Source: Psychrobacillus sp044762745
GTDB lineage: Bacteria; Bacillota; Bacilli; Bacillales_A; Planococcaceae
NCBI RefSeq assembly: GCF_044762745.1
Contig: NZ_JBIWEX010000015.1
Location: 47,061 to 111,060, forward strand
DNA length: 64,000 nucleotides
Direction: 5' to 3'
The notes under the pieces are model-generated. The model had not been told where the DNA came from, did not search any database, and worked only from the letters and a program-made list of their open reading frames with translations. Position 1 is the stretch's first letter. Each line of letters opens with the position of its first letter. This document shows, one piece after another, positions 44,123 to 52,605 of the stretch. The position numbers and the translations under genes were made by a program.

Positions 44123-44875
44123 TTAATACCCTGCCGTTATTCCTCCATCGATAACAAACTCGGAACCAGTAGAATAACTAGAATCATCAGATGCAAGGAA
44201 CAAGATCATTTTAGAAACTTCTTCAGGTTCTGCAATTCTCTTTAACGGAGTAATTTTTACAACCATCTGTTCAACTATTTCGCGCGTATCTTCTTGCATA
44301 ATCATTGGAGTACGGATAGGTCCTGGATGAACAGAGTTTACTCGAATCCCATATTTCGCAAATTCTAAAGCAGCTGCCTTAGTCAAACCTCGAACCGCAA
44401 ATTTAGAAGCAACATATGCTCCACCTCCAGATGATTTTTCACCTGCAAGGCCAGCAGTTGAAGAGATATTAATAATAGATCCATTTTTTGTCTTTTTCAT
44501 TGAAGGTAACACATTCTTCATTCCTAAAAACACAGATAACTCGTTAATGTTCATGACTTTTTGGTAGTGTTCAACACTTAATGTTTCTAAAGGTTCTATA
44601 GGAGCAATACCAGCATTATTGACTAAAATATCAACCGGACCAAAAGTAGATTCCGTCTTGCTCACGACATTTTCCCATTCAGATTCATTCGAAACATCAT
44701 GTTTAATAAATTTAACGCTCTCACCCAGTTCTCTAGCAAGTGCTTCACCAGCTTCAACATTTATATCTGTAATAACTACTTTTGCCCCTTCATTAACAAA
44801 TAAACGAGCATGGGTTGTACCTTGTCCACCCGCACCACCTGTAATGATTGCAACTTTACCATCTAATTTCCCCAT
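44123..44875 (-). CDS. Short-chain dehydrogenase/reductase (SDR), paralog 1
   Basis: 250 residues from ATG at 44875 (MGKLDGKVAIITG). Seen: TGGAGGQG (TGxxxGxG NAD(P) motif), DVSNESEW, NNAGIA (NNAG), catalytic Ser/Tyr/Lys as ISSTAGL and YVASKFAVRG, PGPIRTPM. Substrate unknown; the family includes 3-alpha-hydroxysteroid and other alcohol dehydrogenases. A longer frame from 44908 includes the ribosome binding site and is rejected. Shares promoter element and sequence with the SDR gene 177 bases upstream. Confidence 0.9.
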   Translation of the reverse strand: MGKLDGKVAIITGGAGGQGTTHARLFVNEGAKVVITDINVEAGEALARELGESVKFIKHDVSNESEWENVVSKTESTFGPVDILVNNAGIAPIEPLETLSVEHYQKVMNINELSVFLGMKNVLPSMKKTKNGSIINISSTAGLAGEKSSGGGAYVASKFAVRGLTKAAALEFAKYGIRVNSVHPGPIRTPMIMQEDTREIVEQMVVKITPLKRIAEPEEVSKMILFLASDDSSYSTGSEFVIDGGITAGY

Positions 44876-44908
44876 ATATATTTCCTCCCTTGTTTGTTTA
44901 CAATTCAA

Positions 44909-44922
44909 CGATAGCGCTTTCT
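44909..44922. promoter_or_regulatory. cre-like site upstream of SDR paralog 1
   Basis: Minus strand AGAAAGCGCTATCG, 12 of 14 to a cre site, embedded in a longer element (GATARCGCTT followed by shared TTGTTTACAATT) also present at 45863-45889. Confidence 0.6.
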
Positions 44923-45051
44923 AATTTACTTTTGGATAGTTTCTAAAAATGTTTTAACTTCCATCTAATCTATTTGTTCTAGAAGATATGCTATTGGGGC
45001 TGATTCCCACTATGCTAAAGCATTAACGCGCTAAAGATTTGGACCCTAAAA

Positions 45052-45837
45052 CTATCGGGCAGTAGTTCCACCATCCGCTACCACTTCTGCACCTGTGATG
45101 AATTGTGCTTCATCAGATGCTAAGAATAATACAAGATATGCAATATCTTCTGGAGTACCGATTTTTTTCAGTGGGATGGTATTAGCGACTACTGATAACG
45201 CTTCTTCCCCCAGCGATGCAATCATTGGGGTTTTTACTGCTCCAGGATAAACCGAATTAACACGTATTCCATAACCTGCTAATTCAACAGCAGCCGCTTT
45301 GGACATTATACGAGTAGCACCTTTTGAAGTATGATAAGCGATATTTCCTTGTCCACCAACCAATGCTGCAATTGATGATATGTTAACAATTGAACCACCA
45401 CCATTTTTTTGCATTTCTGGGACGACAGTTTGGAGACCAATAAAGTTTCCAGTTGTATTAATGTCCATTAATGCTTTAAATTCGTCAACACTGTAATCAA
45501 AAATACTAGGCACCGCATCATCTGTACCTGCATTTTTGGGGATTTTACCACTCACACCCGCATTGTTAACTAATATATCTACTTTTTCAAAATGTTTTAC
45601 CGCTTCTTCGACAACTTTTTTCCAATCGTCTTCTAAAGCGACATTATGTTTTAGTCCCAAAACAACCTCCGAACCTGCTTCCTCATTAATAGATTTTACC
45701 GTTTTAGTTAAAAGTTCATAATTCAAATCAGTTGCTACAACTTTAGCCCCTTCTTTTGCAAAAAGGTGTGCTTCGGCAGCCCCTTGACCGCTCGCTGCTC
45801 CTGTAATGATTGCAACTTTTCCATCTAATTTCCCCAT
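45052..45837 (-). CDS. Short-chain dehydrogenase/reductase (SDR), paralog 2
   Basis: 261 residues: MGKLDGKVAIITGAASGQG shares its first 13 residues with paralog 1, then NNAGVS, ISSIAAL, YHTSKGATR (Tyr-x3-Lys) and PGAVKTPM. Compared with paralog 1 it has an ~11-residue insertion (KIPKNAGTDDAVPSI region). AAAGGTAGG precedes the start. The two genes probably arose by tandem duplication and each has its own cre-like box. Confidence 0.9.
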   Translation of the reverse strand: MGKLDGKVAIITGAASGQGAAEAHLFAKEGAKVVATDLNYELLTKTVKSINEEAGSEVVLGLKHNVALEDDWKKVVEEAVKHFEKVDILVNNAGVSGKIPKNAGTDDAVPSIFDYSVDEFKALMDINTTGNFIGLQTVVPEMQKNGGGSIVNISSIAALVGGQGNIAYHTSKGATRIMSKAAAVELAGYGIRVNSVYPGAVKTPMIASLGEEALSVVANTIPLKKIGTPEDIAYLVLFLASDEAQFITGAEVVADGGTTAR

Positions 45838-45875
45838 AGAGCATTCCTACCTTTCAAACATTGTTTACAATTTAA

Positions 45876-45889
45876 TGATAACGCTTACT
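45876..45889. promoter_or_regulatory. cre-like site upstream of SDR paralog 2
   Basis: Minus strand AGTAAGCGTTATCA, 13 of 14 to TGTAAGCGTTATCA. Lies about 40 bases upstream of the start codon, within the element shared with paralog 1. Confidence 0.7.
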
Positions 45890-46011
45890 TTTTTACTTTA
45901 ATAGTGATCTTTAAATACAAAGATTTACTATCCAAAAGTATAGTTTTATGTATTTCTTTACACTTCTGTCTAATCTATTTGTTATATTATTATAAAAGAA
46001 TGGAGTGATTT

Positions 46012-46695
46012 TTGATGATAAAAAATTGGCAAAAGAAACTGTTCTCTATTCCACAAACTGATTTCGTTAATGAGCGCCTCTTTGAAATAATGAAAATATT
46101 TTATGAAGCATTTCCTTGCCGCATTATTCAACTATTTCAATATTCGAGCTTCAATGGGACGATTAGTGGTATTTTGTCTTACGAGTATCCGAATGTACAA
46201 TCGATTGCCCATATACACCAAACGATGGAAATTAATGCGTATGTACATGAAGCCATTTTAGATAATGAGGTGCGCTTCTTTTATGATAGTAAATTCCAGC
46301 TTTCGATTGGTAGTCAAATTCTGCAATCAGAACAAGTTCATAATATGATACTCGTTCCTTTTTCGATTAATGGTGTGGTAATTGGCTTTATGATCGGTAT
46401 TAATGTGCAGTTTGAGGTGACCGACGAAGTGATAGAAGAGATGCGGAGTTTTAGTGAAAGCTGTATACATTTGCTCCATCCAATGGACTATAGGCAGACA
46501 ACACTTTTTACAGAAAAGGAGCTCATCGTAATGCAATACTTCACCAATGGCTATACGACAAAGGAAATTAGTAACATTCTTCACATCGCTGAATCGACTG
46601 TGAAATATTTTTTAAAAAATGCGATGTTAAAAACGAATAGCAAAAATAGGACAGAAGCGGTTGCGAAACTATTTCGTTTGAAATTATTACATTAA
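46012..46695 (+). CDS. LuxR-type transcriptional regulator with GAF-like sensor
   Basis: 227 residues. N-terminal GAF-like domain (about 15-150: FEIMKIFYEAFPCRIIQLFQ, MILVPFSINGVVIGFMIG) and C-terminal LuxR HTH (about 160-225): LFTEKELIVMQYFTNGYTTK, EISNILHIAESTVKYFLKNA. GGAGTG seven bases before the start. Divergent from the SDR genes (gap 174 bases), so the likely local activator. No phosphoacceptor receiver domain. Ligand unknown. Confidence 0.85.
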   Translation: MMIKNWQKKLFSIPQTDFVNERLFEIMKIFYEAFPCRIIQLFQYSSFNGTISGILSYEYPNVQSIAHIHQTMEINAYVHEAILDNEVRFFYDSKFQLSIGSQILQSEQVHNMILVPFSINGVVIGFMIGINVQFEVTDEVIEEMRSFSESCIHLLHPMDYRQTTLFTEKELIVMQYFTNGYTTKEISNILHIAESTVKYFLKNAMLKTNSKNRTEAVAKLFRLKLLH

Positions 46696-46848
46696 TGTTT
46701 CTTATTAAAAGTCCGATTGTAGAGACGTTTAACTAGATGTATTCTACTAGCTTACACTGCTGAAATAGTGATTTAACAAGATTGAACATCGACTATTGAT
46801 ATAACAAAAACTTATATTGTTAATTTTAGGAGAGTGAAGATGAAGTAA

Positions 46849-47214
46849 ATGTCCGTGTCAACTTCACAAAATAATGTAGGTCATTCAAAATCAAAGCTAA
46901 TTTATTTAAGAAAAAAATTATCCAAAGAGCAAGATACTGAAGCTAAATCTAGAAAAGAAATTGTTAAAATAGATAAAGAACTAGGTAGAACAAAATTTCA
47001 ATCACTAATTAAATCCAAATTATCGAAGCTTGATAGACTAAATAAAACTCTACAATCATCAATGAAGGAACAGTCATCTCTTAACCAAAAGATTACCGAG
47101 GAGTCTAAAAGATTGCATTGATATGAGGAACAACTAATTAACCAATAGAGAAGTGAAATAAAAAAACAAATCTCTAGCAGACTACAGGCAGAAAATAGAA
47201 TTAAAGCAAAATAG
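46849..47214 (+). pseudogene. Coiled-coil N-terminal remnant with three in-frame stops
   Basis: One 122-codon frame: an intact 90-residue opening (MSVSTSQNNVGHSKSKLIYL, RKKLSKEQDTEAKSRKEIVK, LIKSKLSKLDRLNKTLQSSM...) followed by stop, YEEQLINQ, stop, RSEIKKQISSRLQAENRIKA K, stop. The heptad-like Lys/Glu/Leu composition is like the N-terminal coiled coil of TIR-type and related antiphage effectors; the effector part is gone. GGAGAG lies upstream. A 90-residue product could be made. Confidence 0.6.
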
Positions 47215-47313
47215 ATGGTTCTCTATATGAGCTTTATTTAAGTGAAGTGTAGGAATTGGTATACCATTGCCAATGGGATGGTACAGTTTGCGAAAGTGGA
47301 TTGATGATTCTAT

Positions 47314-47382
47314 GTTCCCTGTGTCATATAAAGTTTAGATACCATTCAGAATCGTTTAGAAATTGAGTCTAGCACAGGGAAC
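47314..47382. repeat. Palindromic element with the same ends (divergent copy)
   Basis: GTTCCCTGTG ... CACAGGGAAC inverted ends, 69 bp; interior unlike copies 1 and 2. Located between the decayed coiled-coil gene and helD. Confidence 0.65.
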
Positions 47383-47481
47383 TTTTTCAGTTAGTCCAAG
47401 AAGACCAACTACTCTCTCTAAATTTACGCAAAAAAAAGAGGACCCCTAACATATCATTGAGTAATCCTCTTCAAACATCTA

Positions 47482-49575
47482 TTAATTACTTTCGTAAAAT
47501 TCTTTTGGTATTCCTTGAATTAATGGGGAAGCTTCACCCGAATAGAAAATACGTAAATCGTGGAGAGACCTAGTGCAGCCAACATATAATAATTTGGCAT
47601 CATACTTTGAATCTTTATAGTGACTTGCATCCACATCAATAAGTAACACTGCATCAAATTCCAAGCCTTTAGCTAAATACACCGGTACGACAGAAATACC
47701 ACCTTCGTATTTCCTTTGATTTGCTTCAATGACGTTCACTTCAATCCCTGCTGTTTGTAACTTTTCATGTATTGAACGGCATTCAGCTTCTGTTCTACCT
47801 ATAATCGCAATCGTCTTGAGATTTTCTTTTTGTAAATCTTGTAGTACCTTAACGATTTCGGTAATTTGATCATCTGTAGCAATCACTTTCACTTTATCAC
47901 CGCTACGAAAAACTGGTGTTGCTAGACCTACTGGAACTTCGGCATGCTTAATGACCTCATTTGCAAATTCAATAATTTCCTTTGTAGAACGGTAGCTTCT
48001 CGTCAGTTCATAATAACCCGTTTCTTGAAACACTTCTTTAAAGTCATTCCAGTCCTCTATGCCCTGATAATTATAGATTGCCTGAGATAAATCACCTAAA
48101 ATAGTAAAAGAATTACCTAGTGTAATCTCTTTTAATATATAAATTTGAAGCGGCGAAAAGTCTTGTGCTTCATCGATCACTACATGATGAAATTTTTGTT
48201 TGCCTTCTATTCCCGTTAACTGATGATAAATATAAATAAGTGGTGCTAAATCTTCTACATTTACTTCTTTTTTCCGGCAATTCCTCTCTGTTTCTCGAAC
48301 AAGTGCTTCAGGTAATAGTTCTATTATTTCTTTTCGATTCATCAAGGATGTATAAAATGATAACGCGCTCATTTTTGGCCAAAACTTCATATATGCATTT
48401 AATCTGTTGTTAGCTTCTTTTTTCAATAGCATTTTCTCATTCGTTCCTTCGAACTTTTTGAGTTCTATCTCTATCCAACGCTTGATTCGTGCAACTAATC
48501 GTTCCCTGCGCTTTGTTAATGGATAATGCTTATATTCAACCATCCACTTCTTAATCTCATCTACTGTTATTACAGCTTGATCCCATAGTTCTAAATTAGT
48601 TGTTGGTACTAGATTTTCTTCAAATTGAATGAGACTTCTTTCAATAAATGACTTAAACTTGATTGACCCCTTTAGTTTATCGAGCATCACTTTATTATTG
48701 TCACGATTAATGGAAAAAGCTTCTTTCAACTTTTCTTCTGGATGTTTTAACATCACCGCATTATCTAAGAGACGCAACGCCCACTCTGGAAAAGTAGTTT
48801 GTTTAATATTACCTACTCCCAGTTCAGGAAGTACACCAGAAATATAGTCTAAAAACAAACTGTTTGGAGCAAAAATAATCATTCTATCTGCTTGTAGCTG
48901 TTCACGATATTCATAAATTAAAAAAGCAAGGCGATGTAAAGCGACAGTTGTTTTCCCACTCCCTGCAACCCCTTGGATCAATAATGGCATATTTTTCTCA
49001 GCTCGAATAATTTCATTTTGCTCAGATTGTATCGTTGAAACGATATCTTTTAATTTATTATCTTTATTTTCACCTAATCGGTACAAGAGAAATTCGTCTG
49101 TCAGAGATACATCTTCACTACCTTTTACATACGTATCAACAACACGCTCTAGCTCCCTTTTACGAATGACAATGTTTCTTTTTAAATAGACTTCCCCCTC
49201 AACCAATCCATCGGGCGATTGATAAAAAGCCAGTTCTTCTCCACCATTAAAGGAATAAAACATACTCGCAACGGGTGCACGCCAATCAATGACTATTGGT
49301 TTCTTGGCTCCCTCATCAGAAACACCGACTTTCCCAATATATAATGGGCTTGGCTCTAGATGTCCATCCTCCTTAAAATCTAAACGTCCAAAGTATGGCT
49401 CTTGTACACCAATTCTTAAGTTTTGCCGATTTAACTCCCTCATACTTTCAAGAACTTGCTCTGTATAGTTATCTCCATGATAAACTGGAATACTTTCTAA
49501 CTTGTGTATTCGCTCATCCAATGTAGATAAAACCTCTTGCAATCTCTTTAATTCCGCTTCATATATAGTACTCAT
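47482..49575 (-). CDS. helD: HelD-type RNA polymerase-recycling ATPase (UvrD-like helicase)
   Basis: 697 residues from ATG at 49575 (MSTIYEAELKRLQEVLSTLD). Seen: N-terminal coiled coil that enters the RNA polymerase secondary channel, Walker A VAGSGKTTVAL, VVIDEAQDFSPLQ (Walker B DEAQD), LTRSYRSTKEI and VYLAKGLEFDAVLL and VGCTRSLHDLRI (superfamily-1 motifs). Slightly shorter than B. subtilis HelD (774). It clears stalled RNA polymerase; HelR-like relatives give rifampicin tolerance. The upstream 66 codons of open frame have no ribosome binding site; GGGGG lies ten bases before the chosen ATG. Confidence 0.9.
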   Translation of the reverse strand: MSTIYEAELKRLQEVLSTLDERIHKLESIPVYHGDNYTEQVLESMRELNRQNLRIGVQEPYFGRLDFKEDGHLEPSPLYIGKVGVSDEGAKKPIVIDWRAPVASMFYSFNGGEELAFYQSPDGLVEGEVYLKRNIVIRKRELERVVDTYVKGSEDVSLTDEFLLYRLGENKDNKLKDIVSTIQSEQNEIIRAEKNMPLLIQGVAGSGKTTVALHRLAFLIYEYREQLQADRMIIFAPNSLFLDYISGVLPELGVGNIKQTTFPEWALRLLDNAVMLKHPEEKLKEAFSINRDNNKVMLDKLKGSIKFKSFIERSLIQFEENLVPTTNLELWDQAVITVDEIKKWMVEYKHYPLTKRRERLVARIKRWIEIELKKFEGTNEKMLLKKEANNRLNAYMKFWPKMSALSFYTSLMNRKEIIELLPEALVRETERNCRKKEVNVEDLAPLIYIYHQLTGIEGKQKFHHVVIDEAQDFSPLQIYILKEITLGNSFTILGDLSQAIYNYQGIEDWNDFKEVFQETGYYELTRSYRSTKEIIEFANEVIKHAEVPVGLATPVFRSGDKVKVIATDDQITEIVKVLQDLQKENLKTIAIIGRTEAECRSIHEKLQTAGIEVNVIEANQRKYEGGISVVPVYLAKGLEFDAVLLIDVDASHYKDSKYDAKLLYVGCTRSLHDLRIFYSGEASPLIQGIPKEFYESN

Positions 49576-49675
49576 TATGATACTACCCCCTAACCTTTCT
49601 AAAATTTCAGTCGAGTTACAATTGTATAAAATATGCATATACAAAGTCAATAATTTAATCGTATTAAATTTGTTA

Positions 49676-49750
49676 CCTGTGACAGAAACAAACGTGAAAA
49701 TCATAACATTCACGTTTGTTTGAAATAACATGAATGTTTCTAACACAGGG
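49676..49750. repeat. Dispersed palindromic repeat, copy 2 (full)
   Basis: CCTGTGACAGAAACAAACG ... ACATGAATGTTTCTAACACAGGG with interior ATAACATTCACGTTTGTTTGA, nearly the same as copy 1. Lies upstream of helD. Confidence 0.85.
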
Positions 49751-49870
49751 ACGTTATTTAAATGGTAATTCAAGTCCCGGCCTTCTTAAAGGTGGGGACA
49801 TTTGTCGCTTACTTTTATTTTCTAAAAGCTTTTTTTAGAAAAAGGTAGGAGCGGACATATTGACAGCTCA

Positions 49871-49909
49871 AAATGCAGAAAGAGGGACAGACTCTTTTTG
49901 CATTTTTTA
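49871..49909. terminator. Terminator-like hairpin between helD and mscS
   Basis: AAATGCA(g)AAAGAG / CTCTTT(tt)GCATTTTTT around GGACAGA. Flanked by no intact plus gene; orientation favours plus. The rest of 49751-50091 shows no gene. Confidence 0.7.
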
Positions 49910-50091
49910 TTGGCTAATTTCGGTTAGAATCGTGAATACTAAAAGTAGTCCCTAATAGGATGTATAACATTTATAAAGTTGTATATGTTCAATTGCTTTA
50001 TTGTACTACTTGTTTCAACCAAATGAAAAAAGATGAAGATATTAGAGAACAGATAAATTTAAAGTCGCAAATTATTAGGAGATGAATCGTT

Positions 50092-51171
50092 ATGTCATGG
50101 AAATTATTTTTTTCATACGAATTTATAATAGACATCGTAATTTCAGTAGGTATCTTTTTGCTATTCATACTTTTTCGGAAGATATTTGCCAAGTATGTCA
50201 TTGCTCTGATCGTAAAAGGGCTTCGAAAAGAAACCCATCCTTTTTTCTCTCACATGTTTTTATCATTCGAAAAACCAATTCAGTGGCTGTTTATTCTATT
50301 GGGAATTTATGTATCGGTTTGGTATTTCCCATATTTGGATAGAACGCATGTGTTATTTCTGAAATTTGTAAAATCCGCTGTTATCTTTCTTGTGGGTTGG
50401 GGATTGTTTAACTTATCATCCTCATCTACGCTTCTTTTTGCAAGGCTTAACGAAAGATTCCATTTTGAAATGGATGAAATACTCATCCCGTTCTTGTCAA
50501 AAGTATTACGGGCTATCATTGTGGTACTAATCTTTATTGGGATTGCAGGGGAATTTAATTATAATGTTATGGGTCTTGTTGGTGGTCTAGGATTAGGCGG
50601 ACTTGCAATTGCCCTAGCTGCTAAGGATGCAATTGGTAATCTATTTGGAGGAGTCATAATCGTTACAGAAAAACCATTTACAATTGGAGATTGGATTTTA
50701 ACACCTAGCGTAGAAGGAACGGTTGAGACGATTACTTTTAGAAGTACAAAGATACGAACATTTGCACAAGCACTCGTAACTGTACCAAATGCAAAATTAG
50801 CAAATGAATCAATAACGAACTGGAGTGAAATGGGAAAAAGGCGGATTGTGTTCGATTTAAGTGTAACTTTTGAAACACCTAAAGAAAAGTTAGAAGGTGT
50901 TATTAAAAAGATAGAGTATATGCTGAAAAATCACTCTGGAATCCACCAAGACACAATCGTTACGAAGTTTGATAAATATGGAGTAGATGGGTTAGATATT
51001 TACATTTATTTTTTCACAAAAACAACAGTCTGGTTAGATTTCTTAACAGTAAAAGAAGAAATCAACTATAAAATAATGGATATCCTTGATAATGAAGGTG
51101 TTTCCCTTGCAATACCTAATAGAAAGTTATATGTAGATTCAAAAACTGAAGTGAATGGTAAAGTTAGTTAG
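50092..51171 (+). CDS. mscS: Small-conductance mechanosensitive channel, MscS family
   Basis: 359 residues. Seen: about four N-terminal hydrophobic segments, pore helix and loop NYNVMGLVGGLGLGGLAIAL, AAKDAIGNLFGGVIIVTEKP and FTIGDWILTPSVEGTVETI (beta-domain start), then VPNAKLANESITNW. Membrane tension-gated channel that releases solutes in hypo-osmotic shock. A reading of AGGAGATGAATCGTT gives a ribosome binding site. Terminator follows. Confidence 0.93.
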   Translation: MSWKLFFSYEFIIDIVISVGIFLLFILFRKIFAKYVIALIVKGLRKETHPFFSHMFLSFEKPIQWLFILLGIYVSVWYFPYLDRTHVLFLKFVKSAVIFLVGWGLFNLSSSSTLLFARLNERFHFEMDEILIPFLSKVLRAIIVVLIFIGIAGEFNYNVMGLVGGLGLGGLAIALAAKDAIGNLFGGVIIVTEKPFTIGDWILTPSVEGTVETITFRSTKIRTFAQALVTVPNAKLANESITNWSEMGKRRIVFDLSVTFETPKEKLEGVIKKIEYMLKNHSGIHQDTIVTKFDKYGVDGLDIYIYFFTKTTVWLDFLTVKEEINYKIMDILDNEGVSLAIPNRKLYVDSKTEVNGKVS

Positions 51172-51248
51172 AGGTGAGTCTTTAAAGTGAAGTACCTAAA
51201 TCCAACACTAGAATTCATGATTTTTATCATCCCGTTTTAACAAGCTTA

Positions 51249-51292
51249 AGAGGGTGTCCCAAAAGTACAACTTTTATGGGCACCCCTTTTTG
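51249..51292 (+). terminator. Terminator of mscS
   Basis: AGGGTGtCCcAAAAGT / ACTTTTaTGGGCACCCCTTTTT; 75 bases after the stop. Confidence 0.88.
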
Positions 51293-51314
51293 TTTAAGGT
51301 TCTTTAAATTTGTT

Positions 51315-51330
51315 CCCTGTGTTAGAAACA
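51315..51330. repeat. Half copy of the dispersed palindromic repeat
   Basis: CCCTGTGTTAGAAACA, identical to one arm of copy 1. Confidence 0.6.
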
Positions 51331-51387
51331 AATTAACTGTAAGGATGTGAATTGAATGCCTCCTGACCATATTCTCCCCCTACGCAT

Positions 51388-51486
51388 GAGTTATTTCTTC
51401 TTTCTTGTTTGAATGTATTTTTCCGTCAATAAACCCGCATTAAACACCGATAAAATCAAAATAATAGTTATTTCGTAATTTGTTCT
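51388..51486 (-). pseudogene. Possible C-terminal remnant of a membrane protein
   Basis: Minus frame YEITIILILSVFNAGLLTEK then YIQTRKKK and stop at ~51388; a hydrophobic segment with a Lys-rich end, no start. Origin unknown. Confidence 0.3.
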
Positions 51487-51696
51487 GTTGCATATTACAT
51501 ATTAAATGACTCTTTAAACTCTATTAATCCGATTTTTAAAATAGTCTTAAAAAAATTAATAACTAAAATAAATGATTATGAGTCAAATTACATAAACAAA
51601 GGTGCGGACTCAAAATTCTTAGAAGCGGAAGATTTTATTAAAGAGATTGCTAAAAAAAGTTCAAATTTACTTAATAGAAAACATTCCTATAATTAA
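51487..51696 (+). pseudogene. Gene remnant, helical protein C-terminus
   Basis: Open frame without start: VAYYILNDSLNSINPIFKIV, LKKLITKINDYESNYINKGA, DSKFLEAEDFIKEIAKKSSN, LLNRKHSYN. Composition is that of a real protein. I cannot place the family. Confidence 0.35.
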
Positions 51697-52129
51697 CTTA
51701 GATTATTTTATTTTTAGTTTAATAAATAATATATTGCGGAAGTGTATAACTTCTACTCCATCATTAGTGTTAATTAATTTGTTATTGCAATTGTGGAAGG
51801 GTAGCCATGTGTTTAAAGCGTTGACATGAAAAGAAATATATCGGAGGATATCGAACCTCCACCATTCCTAAACCAATTCTTAAGTGAGTACTAATTTACT
51901 TTATTGTAGCAAATTAGTGCGTCCAAATAGAAACCTTATCTTTTTTGAAAAAGAAAGTCGCTCAACCTCTGATTTCTCACTGTGACTTTAACCATAACAT
52001 TGTTATACATTAAACCATAAGTATGTCATGATAATAAAGTCATTAATAACAACGTTTCTCAAACCAATTCTTATAATCATTAGCAATAATCTGATTCCTT
52101 TTGAGGGTGGTAAAAGTATTTCAATAACT
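51697..52129. other. Intergenic stretch with tRNA-arm-like and repeated hairpin sequences
   Basis: 51953-51976 repeats the arm seen at 17365-17388. On the minus strand at 51842-51859, GGAGG-TTCGATAT-CCTCC imitates a T-arm. No gene supported. Confidence 0.35.
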
Positions 52130-52342
52130 TCAGCACAAAATTTTATACTCCTTTTTAGTAACAAGTAAAAATTCTCTATCTTTATCTGTAAATTTACTTT
52201 CAATTTCCATAATTATTTCGTTTTCATTATTAAAAATACTTTCTAGGGGGTCTAATCTTAACTGAAAAATAGTTTGTAAAAGTGAATCATTGAAACCAAA
52301 TTGTTTCAAAAAAAATAAGTTACTTCTTATTTTTTTGGTCAT
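52130..52342 (-). CDS. Hypothetical 70-residue protein
   Basis: MTKKIRSNLFFLKQFGFNDS then LLQTIFQLRLDPLESIFNNE, charged C-terminus EFLLVTKKEYKILC. AAAGGGGGG five bases before the ATG looks functional, but that site lies within the decayed Nudix gene upstream and the frame is the same, so it could also be an in-frame 3' extension after deletion. No domain recognised. Confidence 0.4.
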   Translation of the reverse strand: MTKKIRSNLFFLKQFGFNDSLLQTIFQLRLDPLESIFNNENEIIMEIESKFTDKDREFLLVTKKEYKILC

Positions 52343-52503
52343 AGTTTCCCCCCTTTCTCTTTTCGCTCCTGCTTCCGGCGCTTCCCCATGCTCCATTTTT
52401 ATTCCATCATCAGGAAAAACGTAATAAACTGAGTCATCTTTAGTTCTTTGAATAAATGCAACTTGTCATTTTCTACTAATAATATGGATTCTCTATTTCT
52501 CAT
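52343..52503 (-). pseudogene. Nudix hydrolase N-terminal remnant, frameshifted
   Basis: MRNRESILLVENDK, a frameshift near 52460, then VAFIQRTKDDSVYYVFPDDG and IKMEHGEAPEAGAKRE. This is the front of the Nudix box (G-G-x5-E-x7-R-E), with the double Gly changed to Asp-Asp-Gly; the rest of the box (E-E-x-G) is deleted. Confidence 0.8.
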
Positions 52504-52605
52504 AATTATAACCTCTTTATGTACGTCGTTAGATGGAATAAATTTTCGTAATCTTAAAATTATATCATGCTTTCATATATTGAACAAAAGGTAAACACCG
52601 AACTT

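Noticed and set aside
49576..49773. 66 additional N-terminal codons for helD
   Set aside because: They cover the dispersed repeat and lack a ribosome binding site; the family begins at MSTIYEAE.
51842..51859. T-arm-like GGAGG-TTCGATAT-CCTCC on the minus strand, as a tRNA or att site
   Set aside because: The loop has eight bases instead of seven, and no acceptor, anticodon or D arms can be formed around it.
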